NCBI RefSeq assembly: GCF_900111825.1
Contig: NZ_FOJM01000006.1
Coordinates: forward strand, 1 to 64,000
Direction: 5' to 3'
Origin: Pedobacter suwonensis
Lineage (GTDB): Bacteria; Bacteroidota; Bacteroidia; Sphingobacteriales; Sphingobacteriaceae
DNA length: 64,000 nt
Numbering within the stretch: the stretch's first letter is position 1; the number at the start of each line of letters is the position of its first letter. Both the position numbers and the translations under genes were made by a program. The notes under the pieces are model-generated. The model searched no databases and had not been told where the DNA came from. It saw nothing but the letters and a program-made list of their open reading frames with translations. Shown piece by piece: positions 53,569-62,809 of this stretch.

Positions 53569-54171
53569 AATGCTGTTGTTTATATTTTTATTAATATTTG
53601 TTGTTGTTTTGTAGATAAGACGTCGTGGCGTACAAAACGTTGCAGCAGAAAATCCTCAATTATACCAACGTACCTTAATTCTCGACGAACGGGTTTAAAA
53701 ATCGGGCAAAAAAGTGTTTGTATTTTAATTATTCAATCGTTCAGTTGACAAGGCTGTATTGACGTACATTTCCAGCTTGATGCTAACACGTTAACCTTGA
53801 ACTCGAATTTTATGGGAACTATTTTCAATGGTCTTCCAACCATAACAATTCGGCATGCCTGATCCCATTGCTGTTGGATTTATTTTACAGATAGGAATAG
53901 CGTTTTTAGATTTCCGTTAGTTAATCGTTGTCAGCACCTTTTATTAATAAAGGACTCTTTATACGTCAAAATAAGGAGCCGACCGGCGGCGAGCTGTGGC
54001 AAGGCCGTGCCATGTGCTATAGGCAATAAGTCGCGAAACTGATATGGATATACAAAAAATGATTGTTCAAAATAGCAATCTATATTTATGATGCAGTGAT
54101 AAATTCATCTGATTATGATAATCTTCCTGTTGAATGCAATAAATTTTACAGGCCACCTCTTGATGTAACTA
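53569..54171. other. gene-free 600-bp stretch
   Basis: No reading frame with convincing composition is present. A GC-richer patch near 53975-54020 (GAGCCGACCGGCGGCGAG and GGCAAGGCCGTGCC) stands out from its AT-rich surroundings and may be a degraded gene or repeat. Nothing else recognised. Confidence 0.4.
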
Positions 54172-54926
54172 TTAAAATTTAATCGATAATTTTTCCGAAA
54201 CAAGAACATTGTTTTTGTAGTATTCAAAAAACCAATTTCCATTCTTTTTGATAACGATGCCGTTTGCATTGCCGTTATTTGAAATATAACAATCCTCCAC
54301 AGAGGTTTTTAGTAAGGTCATTACAATTTTGGGTGTCGCATCGATAAGTTGGTAGCCGTTGCTAATGGCTTGAGCATATAATAGCGCTTCTTTTTGTTCC
54401 GGCTTGGTGGCCGTAGGCTGATCAATATGTACAGGTGCGGTTTTTGTCTCTATGTTTGTGTTTGCTGTTACTGGCAAGTTGCTGGTTAGCATTGTTGGTT
54501 GATCGGCCGAGTAACTAAAATCGTTAAAGGTTGTAAAAGCATCTCGCAACGCTAAATTATAAGAAGTGTTATATTCTTTCTCTCTGCTTTTGCCTTCCTT
54601 GCTTTTTATCACTACGGCACCTTTACAATCTTTAAGTAGGAGGGTAAGGTTGGTTACAAACATGCTGTTTTTTCCTGCAGGTCAACAGTAAGGGCTTTGC
54701 ACCTGTCGGCCGCTATTTCCTGTGATATTTCGGTATTATCAAAATATACTGTAAAACCTTTTTCCTCAAAAAGTGCTTTGGTGAGGGTGTTTAATCCATA
54801 TTGATTAACTTGCTTTAAAAAACTGAATTTCTCTGGAACAATGATATATTTATAATTTGCTGTATTAGATTGTGCCTGAACAGCAAAAGAAATGGCTAAA
54901 AGAGTAATAAAAAGATAGCTTTTCAT
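54172..54926 (-). pseudogene. frameshifted secreted protein gene
   Basis: Two overlapping frames read as one interrupted gene. The N-terminal part (54654-54926, 90 aa) has a signal peptide (LLAISFAVQAQ) and KYIIVPEKFSFLKQ plus YGLNTLTKALFEEKGF. The C-terminal part (54172-54663) continues with TLLLKDCKGAVVIKSKEGK. The switch is at an A6 run on the minus strand (54670-54675). One more A would read EKNSMFVTN straight through and restore a protein of about 250 residues. A real mutation, slippage or assembly error are all possible. Function unknown. Confidence 0.72.
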
Positions 54927-55378
54927 AGGTTATTGTAGTGTGGATAAGATTCTGCCTCAATTTATAGATTAACAGGGAGAAAATCAAATTTATCAATCTG
55001 TAATACTTCATACTCATTGACCATAGGTTACCTGCAAACGAATAAAGTTTATCATCAGCCGTTGCATTAATCGATTCAATTGTTTATTATTATGGCGTTT
55101 AACGATCATCATCTATCTATAACACTGCTTTTTGCGTGTTATAAAACCAAATATTCCAATGAAAATGGAGGAGCGCCAACTCATTAAATTAGCAGGCTGG
55201 TTTAAAACCCGGCATATTTCCTACCCTAGGGTTTTAGCTGGAGGTTTAGCGTATTTACCTGACCGGATTCCTATTGAATGTACAATATATCTTCCTCTAA
55301 GCAGAGAAGACTTTCGTCATTCCTAAAATCTTTCTTTCTTCTGAAATTAAAAACCAATTATAAACTAAATCTGAGCTT
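54927..55378. other. gene-free stretch upstream of the MFS gene
   Basis: A 64-codon frame at 55132-55326 starts with TTG, has no recognisable features and is not accepted as a gene. No hairpin or repeat stands out. It presumably contains the promoter of the MFS transporter. Confidence 0.4.
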
Positions 55379-56650
55379 ATGCTTAACATTAAAACCACAA
55401 AATTATTCTGGGCAAGTTGCCTGGCATTACTCGTCACCTCGCTTTCCTTTGGTATCCGCGCCGGGATCATGAACCAGCTGGGGATAGATTTTCAATTAAG
55501 TACCGCCGAATTGGGTACGATTACGGCTGCTGCCTTCTGGGGGTTTCCACTGGCTATTGTAGTTGGAGGATTTGTAGTGGATATAATCGGGATGAAACGT
55601 TTACTGGTTATGGCCTTTGTTTTTCACCTGGCCGGTATTATCCTGACTATTTTTGCTCAGGGCTATTGGAGCCTCTTTTTATCTACCTTGCTCATCGGCA
55701 TTGCCAATGGTACTGTTGAGGCTGCTTGTAACCCATTGGTTGCCGCTTTATATCCGGAAAATAAAACAACTAAATTAAATCACTTTCACTTATGGTTTCC
55801 TGGTGGGATTGTAATCGGCACATTGTTGGTTACGCTATTTGTTCAGCTTGGATTAGGTTGGAAAGTGCAGGTAGCCATGATGATTATCCCTACCTTAATT
55901 TATGGGTACCTCTTTTCGAAGCTGGATTTTCCGGTTACCGAAAGGGTATCGTCTGGTTATTCCAGTTCAGATATGTATAAAGCAGTACTTTCTCCACTGT
56001 TTATCTTCATGTTCATCTGCATGTTTGGTACTGCCATTACAGAGTTATTTACTGGTCAATGGATAGGTTTACTGTTGAAGAACGTAACCGACAATGCCAT
56101 TTTGTTGCTGACGCTAACAACCGGAATCATGGTAATTGGGCGGGGTTTTGCGGAGCCTGTGGTGCACCGTCTTGCGCCTCAGGGCGTACTGCTTCTATCT
56201 GCCATATTTGCGGCAGCAGGGCTTTACATGTTAAGTACCTTTACCGGAAATTCAGTTTTCTTCGCGGCAATCGTTTTTGGAATAGGTGTTTGTTATTTCT
56301 GGCCAACCATGATCGGTTTTGTTGCTGAAAATGTTCCTAAATCAGGCGCACTCGGCTTAAACTTGATGGGAGGGGCCGGGATGTTTGCCGTTTCTATTTA
56401 CACCATGTTCATGGGGAGTTTTTACGATAGCCTGATTGTTAAACATCTGCCTGCAGGTGCTTCATTTGATGCTTACCTAAAAGCACCGGAAAATTCTGAA
56501 TATGCACTGGCGCTGGCCAATGCCAAAAATCTTGCAGGTCCCGAAATTTTACGAGCCACCTTGATTATACCCATTATATTAATTGTTGCTTTTGGCGGAT
56601 TGGTGATCTATCTTCGCTCACGGAAAAAAACAAGTACTGTGGTAGCATAA
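55379..56650 (+). CDS. MFS sugar transporter
   Basis: A 423-residue inner-membrane transporter with 12 predicted helices. Motifs include FWGFPLAIVVGGFVVDIIGM between helices 2 and 3 and GTVEAACNPLVAALYP, which resembles FucP/NagP-type sugar:proton symporters. Substrate unknown, probably a hexose or disaccharide. It is monocistronic, with a strong hairpin downstream. Confidence 0.85.
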   Translation: MLNIKTTKLFWASCLALLVTSLSFGIRAGIMNQLGIDFQLSTAELGTITAAAFWGFPLAIVVGGFVVDIIGMKRLLVMAFVFHLAGIILTIFAQGYWSLFLSTLLIGIANGTVEAACNPLVAALYPENKTTKLNHFHLWFPGGIVIGTLLVTLFVQLGLGWKVQVAMMIIPTLIYGYLFSKLDFPVTERVSSGYSSSDMYKAVLSPLFIFMFICMFGTAITELFTGQWIGLLLKNVTDNAILLLTLTTGIMVIGRGFAEPVVHRLAPQGVLLLSAIFAAAGLYMLSTFTGNSVFFAAIVFGIGVCYFWPTMIGFVAENVPKSGALGLNLMGGAGMFAVSIYTMFMGSFYDSLIVKHLPAGASFDAYLKAPENSEYALALANAKNLAGPEILRATLIIPIILIVAFGGLVIYLRSRKKTSTVVA

Positions 56651-56691
56651 CCAATTACCGCCTTACAGATTATCTTTCGTAGATAATACCG

Positions 56692-56732
56692 GCTACAAGT
56701 TTATGATGTTTGGTAGATCATAAACTTGTAGC
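56692..56732. terminator. 16-bp bidirectional hairpin between MFS and pepE
   Basis: GCTACAAGTTTATGAT (56692-56707) and ATCATAAACTTGTAGC (56717-56732) are perfect complements with a 9-nt loop, in the gap between convergent genes. T-rich sequence follows on the plus strand. Confidence 0.75.
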
Positions 56733-56776
56733 TATTTGAATTTTAATTTTCAATAGCTGTATCGCTATCTGATAAA

Positions 56777-57472
56777 TTACAATAACGAACTACCTGGCTG
56801 GTATTCATACGGCGCTTTTCCTCCTTCAAAAATCCTGGTGTTTTCACTGCCTTCAGTAGTGATTTTATCGCCTGATATCCTGATCCAACTGCCCTCGCGT
56901 AGGCCTATTACCCGAATGTTGTTTTGCGTTAAAAATTCCATAATCCTCGTTTCCCTGGTTTCTCCGTTATGCTTTAATTCCGGAATAGGGTCAAGGTAAT
57001 GGGGGTTGATATTAAAAGGTACCAGGCCCATACATTCAAAAGAAGAAGGATATACAATAGGCATATCGTTGGTTGTTTTCATATTAAGGCCGCCAATGTT
57101 ACTGCCGGCACTACAACCTAAATAAGGTTTGCCCGATTTGATGTTTTCGCTTAAATGAGCCATTAGTCCCAGGTCATGCAATGTTTTTACCAGCAGAAAG
57201 GTATTTCCCCCACCTGTAAAAAAACCTTTCGCTGTGTGGATTGCACTAACAGGATCATCAAATTCATGCAGCCCCTTAACGCTGATATTTAACCTGGAGA
57301 AAAAACCGCGCGCGGTGTTTGTATATTCTTCATGCGAAATGCCTCCCGGCCTTGCAAAAGGAATAAATATAATTTCATCTAATCCGGCAAAGAGGCTAAT
57401 CAGCTCATCTTTCAGGTATTCCAGGTAATTACCGCCATATAGGGTAGAGGTAGAAGCGAGGATAACGTTCAT
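56777..57472 (-). CDS. pepE: dipeptidase E (alpha-aspartyl dipeptidase)
   Basis: A cytoplasmic serine peptidase of family S51 that hydrolyses Asp-X dipeptides. Starting at ATG 57472 gives 231 residues; the 28 extra residues upstream do not belong to the family. The nucleophile Ser121 lies in GCSAGSNI and His158 in NPHYLDP, both at the spacing known for PepE. The frame opens MNVILASTSTLYGGNYLEY. Confidence 0.9.
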   Translation of the reverse strand: MNVILASTSTLYGGNYLEYLKDELISLFAGLDEIIFIPFARPGGISHEEYTNTARGFFSRLNISVKGLHEFDDPVSAIHTAKGFFTGGGNTFLLVKTLHDLGLMAHLSENIKSGKPYLGCSAGSNIGGLNMKTTNDMPIVYPSSFECMGLVPFNINPHYLDPIPELKHNGETRETRIMEFLTQNNIRVIGLREGSWIRISGDKITTEGSENTRIFEGGKAPYEYQPGSSLL

Positions 57473-57624
57473 GTTGTTTTGCTTTATAAAGCAATTATAG
57501 GTTTTTTGGTTGAAATAATATCTTTTGATCTGATGGCTAAATTGCCCTTGTAGCATCTCATTGCATTTTTATCATCGCATCTACATCTTCTGGCATCGCT
57601 ACTTTCATAATGGCAAATTAATAC

Positions 57625-57632
57625 TAATTTTG
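57625..57632 (+). promoter_or_regulatory. -7 box upstream of GAPDH
   Basis: TAATTTTG is a perfect TAnnTTTG match, 19 bp before ATG 57652. A TTTC at 57603-57606 is a weak -33 candidate. Confidence 0.5.
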
Positions 57633-57651
57633 CGCTCTAATTTTTATAATC

Positions 57652-58647
57652 ATGAGGCTGGCAATAAATGGTTTTGGTAGAATAGGAAGAACATTTTTAC
57701 GCCTGGCATTGGCCGAAGGCTTTGATGTAGTAGCCATTAACGATCTTGCAGATGCCAGAACAATGGCACATTTGTTTAAGTATGACAGTGTTCACGGTGT
57801 TTTTAAGGGTAACGTTTCGGCTAAAACCGATGCATTGGTGATTAATGACCTTTCCATTCCCGTTTTTGCCATTGAAGCAGCTGATGAACTGCCATGGTCG
57901 GCACTGCGTGTTGATTTGGTTATTGATTGTACGGGCAGGAACCTGACGCGGACATCAGCTGAAAAACATCTATCCTCAGGTGCCAAACAGGTCTTGATTT
58001 CTGCCCCGGCTGCAGAAGATATTCCAATGGTGGTGTTAGGCGTAAACGACGATCATCTTGATCTGACCAGCACGATATTATCAAACGCAAGCTGTACAAC
58101 CAACAACATTGCCCCAATGATTAAAATTCTGAACGACAACTGGGGCGTGGAGGAAGGTTATATTACAACCATCCATTCTATGACGGGAGATCAGAATCTG
58201 CATGATGCCAACCACAAAGACTTGCGCAGGGCAAGAGCAGCTTCATCTTCTATTATCCCCACTACCACGGGGGCAGCAAAAGCCATCACCCATATTTTTC
58301 CCGAATTGGATGGCCGTTTAGGTGGCGCGGGAATCAGGGTTCCGGTATTAAATGGATCGTTAACCGATTTTACCTGTTTGTTAAAGAAGAAAACCACCAT
58401 CGAAGAAATTAACTCAGCTTTTAAATATGCTGCCGAAAATGAATTGAAAGGCCTTATTCAGTACACTGCAGATCCGATTGTTTCCATTGATATTATTGAT
58501 AATCCCCATTCCTGCATATTCGATTCGCTGTTGACTTCGATTGTTGGCGACCTGGTTAAAGTGGTGGGCTGGTACGATAATGAGTACGGTTATAGCAGTC
58601 GTTTGATCGATGTCGTGAAAAAAATCAATATCCTTAATACAAAATAA
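57652..58647 (+). CDS. gap: type I glyceraldehyde-3-phosphate dehydrogenase
   Basis: Oxidises glyceraldehyde 3-phosphate to 1,3-bisphosphoglycerate in glycolysis. The 331-residue protein has the N-terminal Rossmann motif INGFGRIGR and an NAD-type Asp31 after AIN. Catalytic Cys148 lies in SNASCTTNNIAP, and the phosphate-binding TGDQNLHDANHKDLRRARAA is intact. It ends 1 bp before the convergent DoxX gene. Together with pgk 1.2 kb downstream it forms a glycolytic pair. Confidence 0.95.
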   Translation: MRLAINGFGRIGRTFLRLALAEGFDVVAINDLADARTMAHLFKYDSVHGVFKGNVSAKTDALVINDLSIPVFAIEAADELPWSALRVDLVIDCTGRNLTRTSAEKHLSSGAKQVLISAPAAEDIPMVVLGVNDDHLDLTSTILSNASCTTNNIAPMIKILNDNWGVEEGYITTIHSMTGDQNLHDANHKDLRRARAASSSIIPTTTGAAKAITHIFPELDGRLGGAGIRVPVLNGSLTDFTCLLKKKTTIEEINSAFKYAAENELKGLIQYTADPIVSIDIIDNPHSCIFDSLLTSIVGDLVKVVGWYDNEYGYSSRLIDVVKKINILNTK

Positions 58648-58648
58648 T

Positions 58649-59038
58649 TTAGGGTTTTTGTGTTGATTTTAATGCCCAATAAACCAGCACTGGCTGAAAA
58701 AATAAGCGTAAAAAGCGTTTGCTATCTGTATTAAGCCCGAATGCGCTGCGTTTGTGGGTATATTGAGCTATATTTCCTGGAAAAACGCTAACAAACAGGC
58801 CAGCGGCAATTTTGCCAATTAATGCCTGATGTTTTTTGGGCGCTAATACCAAAGCAGTGCCCAGGGCAATTTCAACAAAACCTGAGTACACAACGGTATC
58901 GTCTTTCTTTAAAGGTACCCAATCTGGCACCTGTGCCTGGAAAGGTTTACGGGCAAAAGTTAAATGCCCAATCCCGGCGGTTATTAAACCCGCGCCCATT
59001 AATACCCTGGCTGCTGTTTTTATGTTTTCTTCTTTCAT
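58649..59038 (-). CDS. DoxX family membrane protein
   Basis: A 129-residue four-helix membrane protein with LMGAGLITAGIGHLTF near the start, VEIALGTALVLAPKKHQALI and a C-terminal PVLVYWAL helix, typical of small DoxX-like proteins. It lies tail to tail with GAPDH. Its specific partner is unknown. Confidence 0.8.
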   Translation of the reverse strand: MKEENIKTAARVLMGAGLITAGIGHLTFARKPFQAQVPDWVPLKKDDTVVYSGFVEIALGTALVLAPKKHQALIGKIAAGLFVSVFPGNIAQYTHKRSAFGLNTDSKRFLRLFFQPVLVYWALKSTQKP

Positions 59039-59335
59039 TGTTTACATCAAATGATAATTCAATTTGCTTTGACCTGAACTGGTATATTAGAGAAACTGTT
59101 TTTGTAAATGCCCTTAGATAGATTTTTGCTTTAATCAAAAGCTGGTTTTAAGCTATCCAAAAGCGAAAATTACTCGTTCAGCCCTGACCCTATTAATCAA
59201 ACAAGTAAATAGGATGTCTGTTTTGCACGATGTGCATTTTATGTTCGCTTCAGCTAAGGCGGTTGATTAGATGGGTTTTATATCAAAATTTTAGCACTTT
59301 CTGGCATTATTATTAGCGTGTTTCAATTGCTTTAT

Positions 59336-59343
59336 TAACTTTG
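59336..59343 (+). promoter_or_regulatory. -7 box of the GNAT-pgk unit
   Basis: TAACTTTG is a perfect TAnnTTTG match and directly abuts the GCAAACGTTTGC palindrome, sharing its last G. Confidence 0.5.
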
Positions 59344-59354
59344 CAAACGTTTGC
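59343..59354. promoter_or_regulatory. LacI/GalR-type operator candidate
   Basis: GCAAACGTTTGC is a perfect 12-bp palindrome with the central CG typical of LacI-family sites (cre, PurR and related). It starts on the last base of the -7 box, a position where a bound repressor would block transcription start. Confidence 0.55.
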
Positions 59355-59404
59355 GGTGTATTCAATGGCGATTTCTTTGGGTACAGACTAATCATAAAAT
59401 AAAT

Positions 59405-59842
59405 ATGGTCAAATTCATTCTTCCTGAAGAAGTTCTGCCTTTAAGGAGCCTGGTTTTACGCAACGGCAAACCATTAGAAGCCTGTGTTTTTGAAGGGGAC
59501 CTGGCCTACGACACCTTTCACCTGGGTTTTTTTAAAGATGGAGAAATAAAATCTATTGCCACATTTATGCGCAATGATTTTTTCCCCGGAGAAGGTGAAG
59601 GTTATCAGTTACGTGGGATGGCCACGCATCCGGATGAAGTTGGTAAGGGATACGGTGCAGCACTGGTTACTTTTGCTATCGAATATTTAAAAGAATACAA
59701 AACCGATTATTTATGGTGCAATGCCCGCTCAACCGCAGCAGCTTTTTATAAAAAAATCGGCTTCACTACTGATTCGCCGGAATTCGATATCCCGGGCATC
59801 GGTTTCCATTACGAAATGAAATTAAACTTAAATCAAAAATAA
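59405..59842 (+). CDS. GNAT family N-acetyltransferase
   Basis: A 145-residue acetyltransferase from ATG 59405 (MVKFILPEEVLPLRS). The acetyl-CoA site is GMATHPDEVGKGYGAALV (about 75-92), with a late NARSTAAAFYKKIGF. It lies 6 bp before pgk and shares its promoter. Substrate unknown; a link to glycolytic control is only positional. Confidence 0.88.
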   Translation: MVKFILPEEVLPLRSLVLRNGKPLEACVFEGDLAYDTFHLGFFKDGEIKSIATFMRNDFFPGEGEGYQLRGMATHPDEVGKGYGAALVTFAIEYLKEYKTDYLWCNARSTAAAFYKKIGFTTDSPEFDIPGIGFHYEMKLNLNQK

Positions 59843-59848
59843 TTAATC

Positions 59849-61042
59849 ATGAACACCATTGACCAGTTTGACTTTAAAGATAAAAAAGCATTAATCAGGG
59901 TAGATTTTAACGTGCCTTTGGATGATGAATTTAAAATTACCGATGATAAAAGGATCAGGGCTGCATTACCTACCATAAGCAAGATTTTAAAAGATGGCGG
60001 TGCGGTTATTTTGATGTCTCACTTAGGTCGCCCGAAAGACGGCCCTACCGATAAATATTCTTTAAAACATATCTTATCTGATTTATCTGCGCTTATTGGT
60101 GTTGACGTTAAGTTTGCCGACGATTGTATTGGCGAAAGCGCGGTAAAACAGGCAGCTGATTTAAAATCGGGCGAAGTTTTATTATTGGAAAACCTTCGTT
60201 TTTACAAAGAAGAAGAAAAAGGTGATGTAGCCTTTGCAGAGAAATTATCAAAATTGGGTGATGTTTATGTTAACGATGCCTTTGGTACTGCACACCGTGC
60301 ACATGCTTCAACCTCAATTATTGCCCGGTTCTTCCCAAATGCAAAGTACTTTGGTTATTTAATGGCTTCTGAAGTAGAAAATGCAGAGAAAATTTTAAAT
60401 CATGCAGAAAGGCCTTTCACAGCCATTATGGGTGGTGCTAAAGTATCTGATAAAATTCTTTTGATCGAGAAATTACTGGAGAAAGTTGATAACCTGATTA
60501 TTGGTGGCGGTATGGCTTATACTTTTGCCAAGGCACAAGGTGGCGAAATCGGTACCTCATTGTTAGAGGCTGATAAGCAGGAACTTTCTTTAGAACTGAT
60601 CGAAAAAGCGAAAGCAAAAGGAGTAAACCTGATTTTGCCGGTTGATACCGTAATTGCAGATAAATTTGCCAACGATGCTGGTAAACAAGATGTTGCGGCA
60701 GGTCATATTCCGGCTGACTGGATGGGCTTAGATATCGGTCCTAAAACGGCTGAACTGTTCCAGGATGTAATTAAAAACTCCAAAACATTATTGTGGAATG
60801 GCCCGATGGGTGTTTTCGAAATGGAAAGCTTTCAGGTAGGTACCAAAGCTGTTGCCGATGCGGTAGTAGCTGCAACTAAAGATAATGGTGCATTTTCATT
60901 AATCGGCGGTGGCGATTCAGCTGCGGCGATTGCCAAATTCGGAATGGAAGATGAAGTGAGTTATGTTTCTACCGGTGGTGGTGCCTTACTTGAGTATATG
61001 GAAGGTAAGGAATTGCCAGGTGTCAAAGCCATTAACGAATAA
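59849..61042 (+). CDS. pgk: phosphoglycerate kinase
   Basis: Transfers phosphate from 1,3-bisphosphoglycerate to ADP. The 397-residue cytosolic enzyme has the substrate motifs [21 protein letters not shown] and [10 protein letters not shown] in the N-terminal domain. Nucleotide-binding [18 protein letters not shown] and GGGDSAAAI lie in the C-terminal domain. Full length. It is co-transcribed with the upstream GNAT gene and has a strong terminator downstream. Confidence 0.97.
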   Translation: MNTIDQFDFKDKKALIRVDFNVPLDDEFKITDDKRIRAALPTISKILKDGGAVILMSHLGRPKDGPTDKYSLKHILSDLSALIGVDVKFADDCIGESAVKQAADLKSGEVLLLENLRFYKEEEKGDVAFAEKLSKLGDVYVNDAFGTAHRAHASTSIIARFFPNAKYFGYLMASEVENAEKILNHAERPFTAIMGGAKVSDKILLIEKLLEKVDNLIIGGGMAYTFAKAQGGEIGTSLLEADKQELSLELIEKAKAKGVNLILPVDTVIADKFANDAGKQDVAAGHIPADWMGLDIGPKTAELFQDVIKNSKTLLWNGPMGVFEMESFQVGTKAVADAVVAATKDNGAFSLIGGGDSAAAIAKFGMEDEVSYVSTGGGALLEYMEGKELPGVKAINE

Positions 61043-61056
61043 GAGATAACAACCTT

Positions 61057-61095
61057 ATAAAAGGCCTTGCAGATAATCTTTGCAAGGCCTTTTTG
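61057..61095 (+). terminator. intrinsic terminator after pgk
   Basis: AAAGGCCTTGCA pairs with TGCAAGGCCTTT, with a loop of about 9 nt followed by TTTTTG. Confidence 0.85.
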
Positions 61096-61362
61096 TTTAA
61101 ACGGCTGAAAATGCAATTCGTATTTAATGTATGGTGCACCATGTAAATTCGGCGTTGAAATCTGGTTGATTTTTGCTATCAATAAGTTATTAAGACGCTC
61201 ATTTTTAGTGCTATTTCGTTTTAGGTGTAAAAAGTGGGCGAACGTGACACTTTTATTTAATTTGTTTTTAACCTGCTTATTATCAGTTATTAATATGTTT
61301 TTAATTGTACGGGTGGGTTTGCTGTAGCTATATTTGCTAGCCATTAATGTAACAAAAAAGAT

Positions 61363-61407
61363 GTGGAAAACTTTTTTGTGGTAAAAAGTGGTAAAAAGTG
61401 GTAGAAC
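61363..61407 (+). promoter_or_regulatory. MraZ-type GTGG direct repeats upstream of mraZ
   Basis: GTGG occurs at 61363, 61378, 61388 and 61398. The last three are exact 10-bp repeats of GTGGTAAAAA, and the fourth unit is looser (GTGGAAAACT at 61363). MraZ is known in other bacteria to autoregulate through TGGGN-type boxes spaced by about 10 bp upstream of its own gene; the pattern here fits with a changed third base. Confidence 0.65.
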
Positions 61408-61446
61408 TATTTACTTTTACACTAGATAAAAAGTGTAGATACCACT

Positions 61447-61914
61447 ATGACCCAACTTTTAGGAGAATTTGATTGTAAACTTGACGCAAAGGGACGCCTT
61501 ATGGTTCCTGCTGCGCTTAAGAAACAATTGCCTGAATCTGAGAAGGAAGGGTTGATCATCAACCGTGGTTTCGAAAAAAACCTGGTTATCTATCCAAGGA
61601 AAGTTTGGGATGCTGTTGTTGCCGATCTTTCTAAGCTTAATATTTACGATCAGGAAAACCGGGCCTTTGTAAGGGCCTTTACGCGTGGAGCAACCGAGCT
61701 TTCGCTTGATGCTGCCGGCCGGGTACTTTTGCCAAAATCGCTGGTTGATTATGCGGGTATCGGTAGTGATCTGGTGCTGGCTTGTCAGTTAGATCGTATT
61801 GAAGTTTGGGATAAAAAATCTTACGAAGATATTTTTGATGATGTGCCGGCTAATTTTGCCAGTCTTGCCCAAAAGGTAATGGGTGATAAGAAAGGAGGAG
61901 CTGATGGAGAATAA
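61447..61914 (+). CDS. mraZ: transcriptional regulator MraZ
   Basis: The first gene of the division and cell wall cluster. The 155-residue protein holds two AbrB-like half-domains with the family signature DCKLDAKGRLMVPA (about 9-22) and LDAAGRVLLP (about 88-97). MraZ forms a ring and binds repeats in its own promoter; matching repeats lie upstream. It overlaps rsmH by 11 bp. Confidence 0.95.
   Translation: MTQLLGEFDCKLDAKGRLMVPAALKKQLPESEKEGLIINRGFEKNLVIYPRKVWDAVVADLSKLNIYDQENRAFVRAFTRGATELSLDAAGRVLLPKSLVDYAGIGSDLVLACQLDRIEVWDKKSYEDIFDDVPANFASLAQKVMGDKKGGADGE
61893..61898 (+). promoter_or_regulatory. strong Shine-Dalgarno sequence for rsmH
   Basis: AGGAGG lies 5 nt before ATG 61904, inside the end of mraZ. 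Such strong sites are unusual in Bacteroidota and here decide the start: an upstream GTG at 61883 lies before the site. Confidence 0.6.
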
Positions 61915-62809
61915 TTACCATGTACCTGTGATGTTAAAGCCTTGTATTGATGGCCTGAATATCAGGCCTGACGGGGTTTATGTTGATGTGACCTTTGGTG
62001 GTGGTGGTCATTCGAAAGAGATTTTGAAACATCTTGGTCCGAAGGGTAGGCTGATTGCTTTTGATCAGGATCCGGATGCGCAGGCTAATATTCCGGCAGA
62101 CGATCGTTTTATTTTTATCGACCAGAATTTCGGTTTTTTGAAAAATAACCTCCGTTTAAAAGGTTTTAGGCAGGTTGATGGTATACTGGCTGATCTAGGG
62201 GTTTCTTCTCATCAGTTTGATGTGCCTGAACGTGGTTTTTCCATCCGTCACAATGCTGATTTGGATATGCGGATGGATCAGCACCGTGATTTAACGGCGG
62301 CTGAAATTTTAAACACCTATCCTGAAGACAAGCTTCATAAAATATTTGGGATTTATGGTGAGGTAAAAAATGCAAAATCTTTAGCGCGTGCTATTGTTAC
62401 TGCGCGTTTAGAACAGTCTTTTACCGATATCAATAGTCTGAAATCGGCTATATCGGCTTATATCCCTAAGGGAAAAGAAAATAAATATCTGGCGCAGGTT
62501 TTTCAGGCACTTAGGATAGAGGTGAATGCAGAAATTCAGGTGCTGGAAGATTTTTTACAACAGGCGGCCGATGTGTTAAAGCCGGGCGGTCATTTGGTGG
62601 TGATGTCTTATCATTCGTTAGAAGACAGGCCGGTAAAAAACTTTATGGCAAAAGGGAAATTTCAGGGAGAAGTAGAAAAGGATTTCTTTGGAAATCAGCA
62701 AAAGCCATTTAATGTAATTACACGTAAAGCGATTGTGGCCACTGATGAGGAGATTGCGCAAAATAATCGTGCCCGTAGTGCTAAACTTAGAATTGCAGAA
62801 AAAATATGA
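61904..62809 (+). CDS. rsmH: 16S rRNA (cytosine(1402)-N4)-methyltransferase RsmH
   Basis: Methylates N4 of C1402 in 16S rRNA with S-adenosylmethionine. The chosen start gives 301 residues. Visible are the AdoMet loop DVTFGGGGHSKEIL (about 27-40), DQDPDA, the DLGVSSHQFD motif and VMSYHSLEDRPVK in the C-terminal part. It ends overlapping the start of ftsL (ATGA-type junction). Confidence 0.96.
   Translation: MENNYHVPVMLKPCIDGLNIRPDGVYVDVTFGGGGHSKEILKHLGPKGRLIAFDQDPDAQANIPADDRFIFIDQNFGFLKNNLRLKGFRQVDGILADLGVSSHQFDVPERGFSIRHNADLDMRMDQHRDLTAAEILNTYPEDKLHKIFGIYGEVKNAKSLARAIVTARLEQSFTDINSLKSAISAYIPKGKENKYLAQVFQALRIEVNAEIQVLEDFLQQAADVLKPGGHLVVMSYHSLEDRPVKNFMAKGKFQGEVEKDFFGNQQKPFNVITRKAIVATDEEIAQNNRARSAKLRIAEKI

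Larger units (their letters stand above)
59039..59404. other. gene-free stretch with promoter and operator
   Basis: Between the DoxX gene and GNAT. The right end holds the -7 box and LacI-type palindrome listed below. A frame at 59351 could extend the GNAT protein, but it would start inside the operator and lacks family similarity. Nothing else is recognised. Confidence 0.5.
61043..61446. other. gene-free stretch between pgk and mraZ
   Basis: About 400 bp containing the pgk terminator and, at the right end, the GTGG repeats listed separately. A frame at 61127-61327 lacks features and is rejected. Confidence 0.55.

Noticed and set aside
55132..55326. 64-codon frame before the MFS transporter
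   Set aside because: TTG start, no conserved-looking motif and no membrane or signal feature.
61127..61327. Short frame between pgk and mraZ
   Set aside because: Composition is that of AT-rich intergenic DNA, and it has no ribosome-binding or family evidence.
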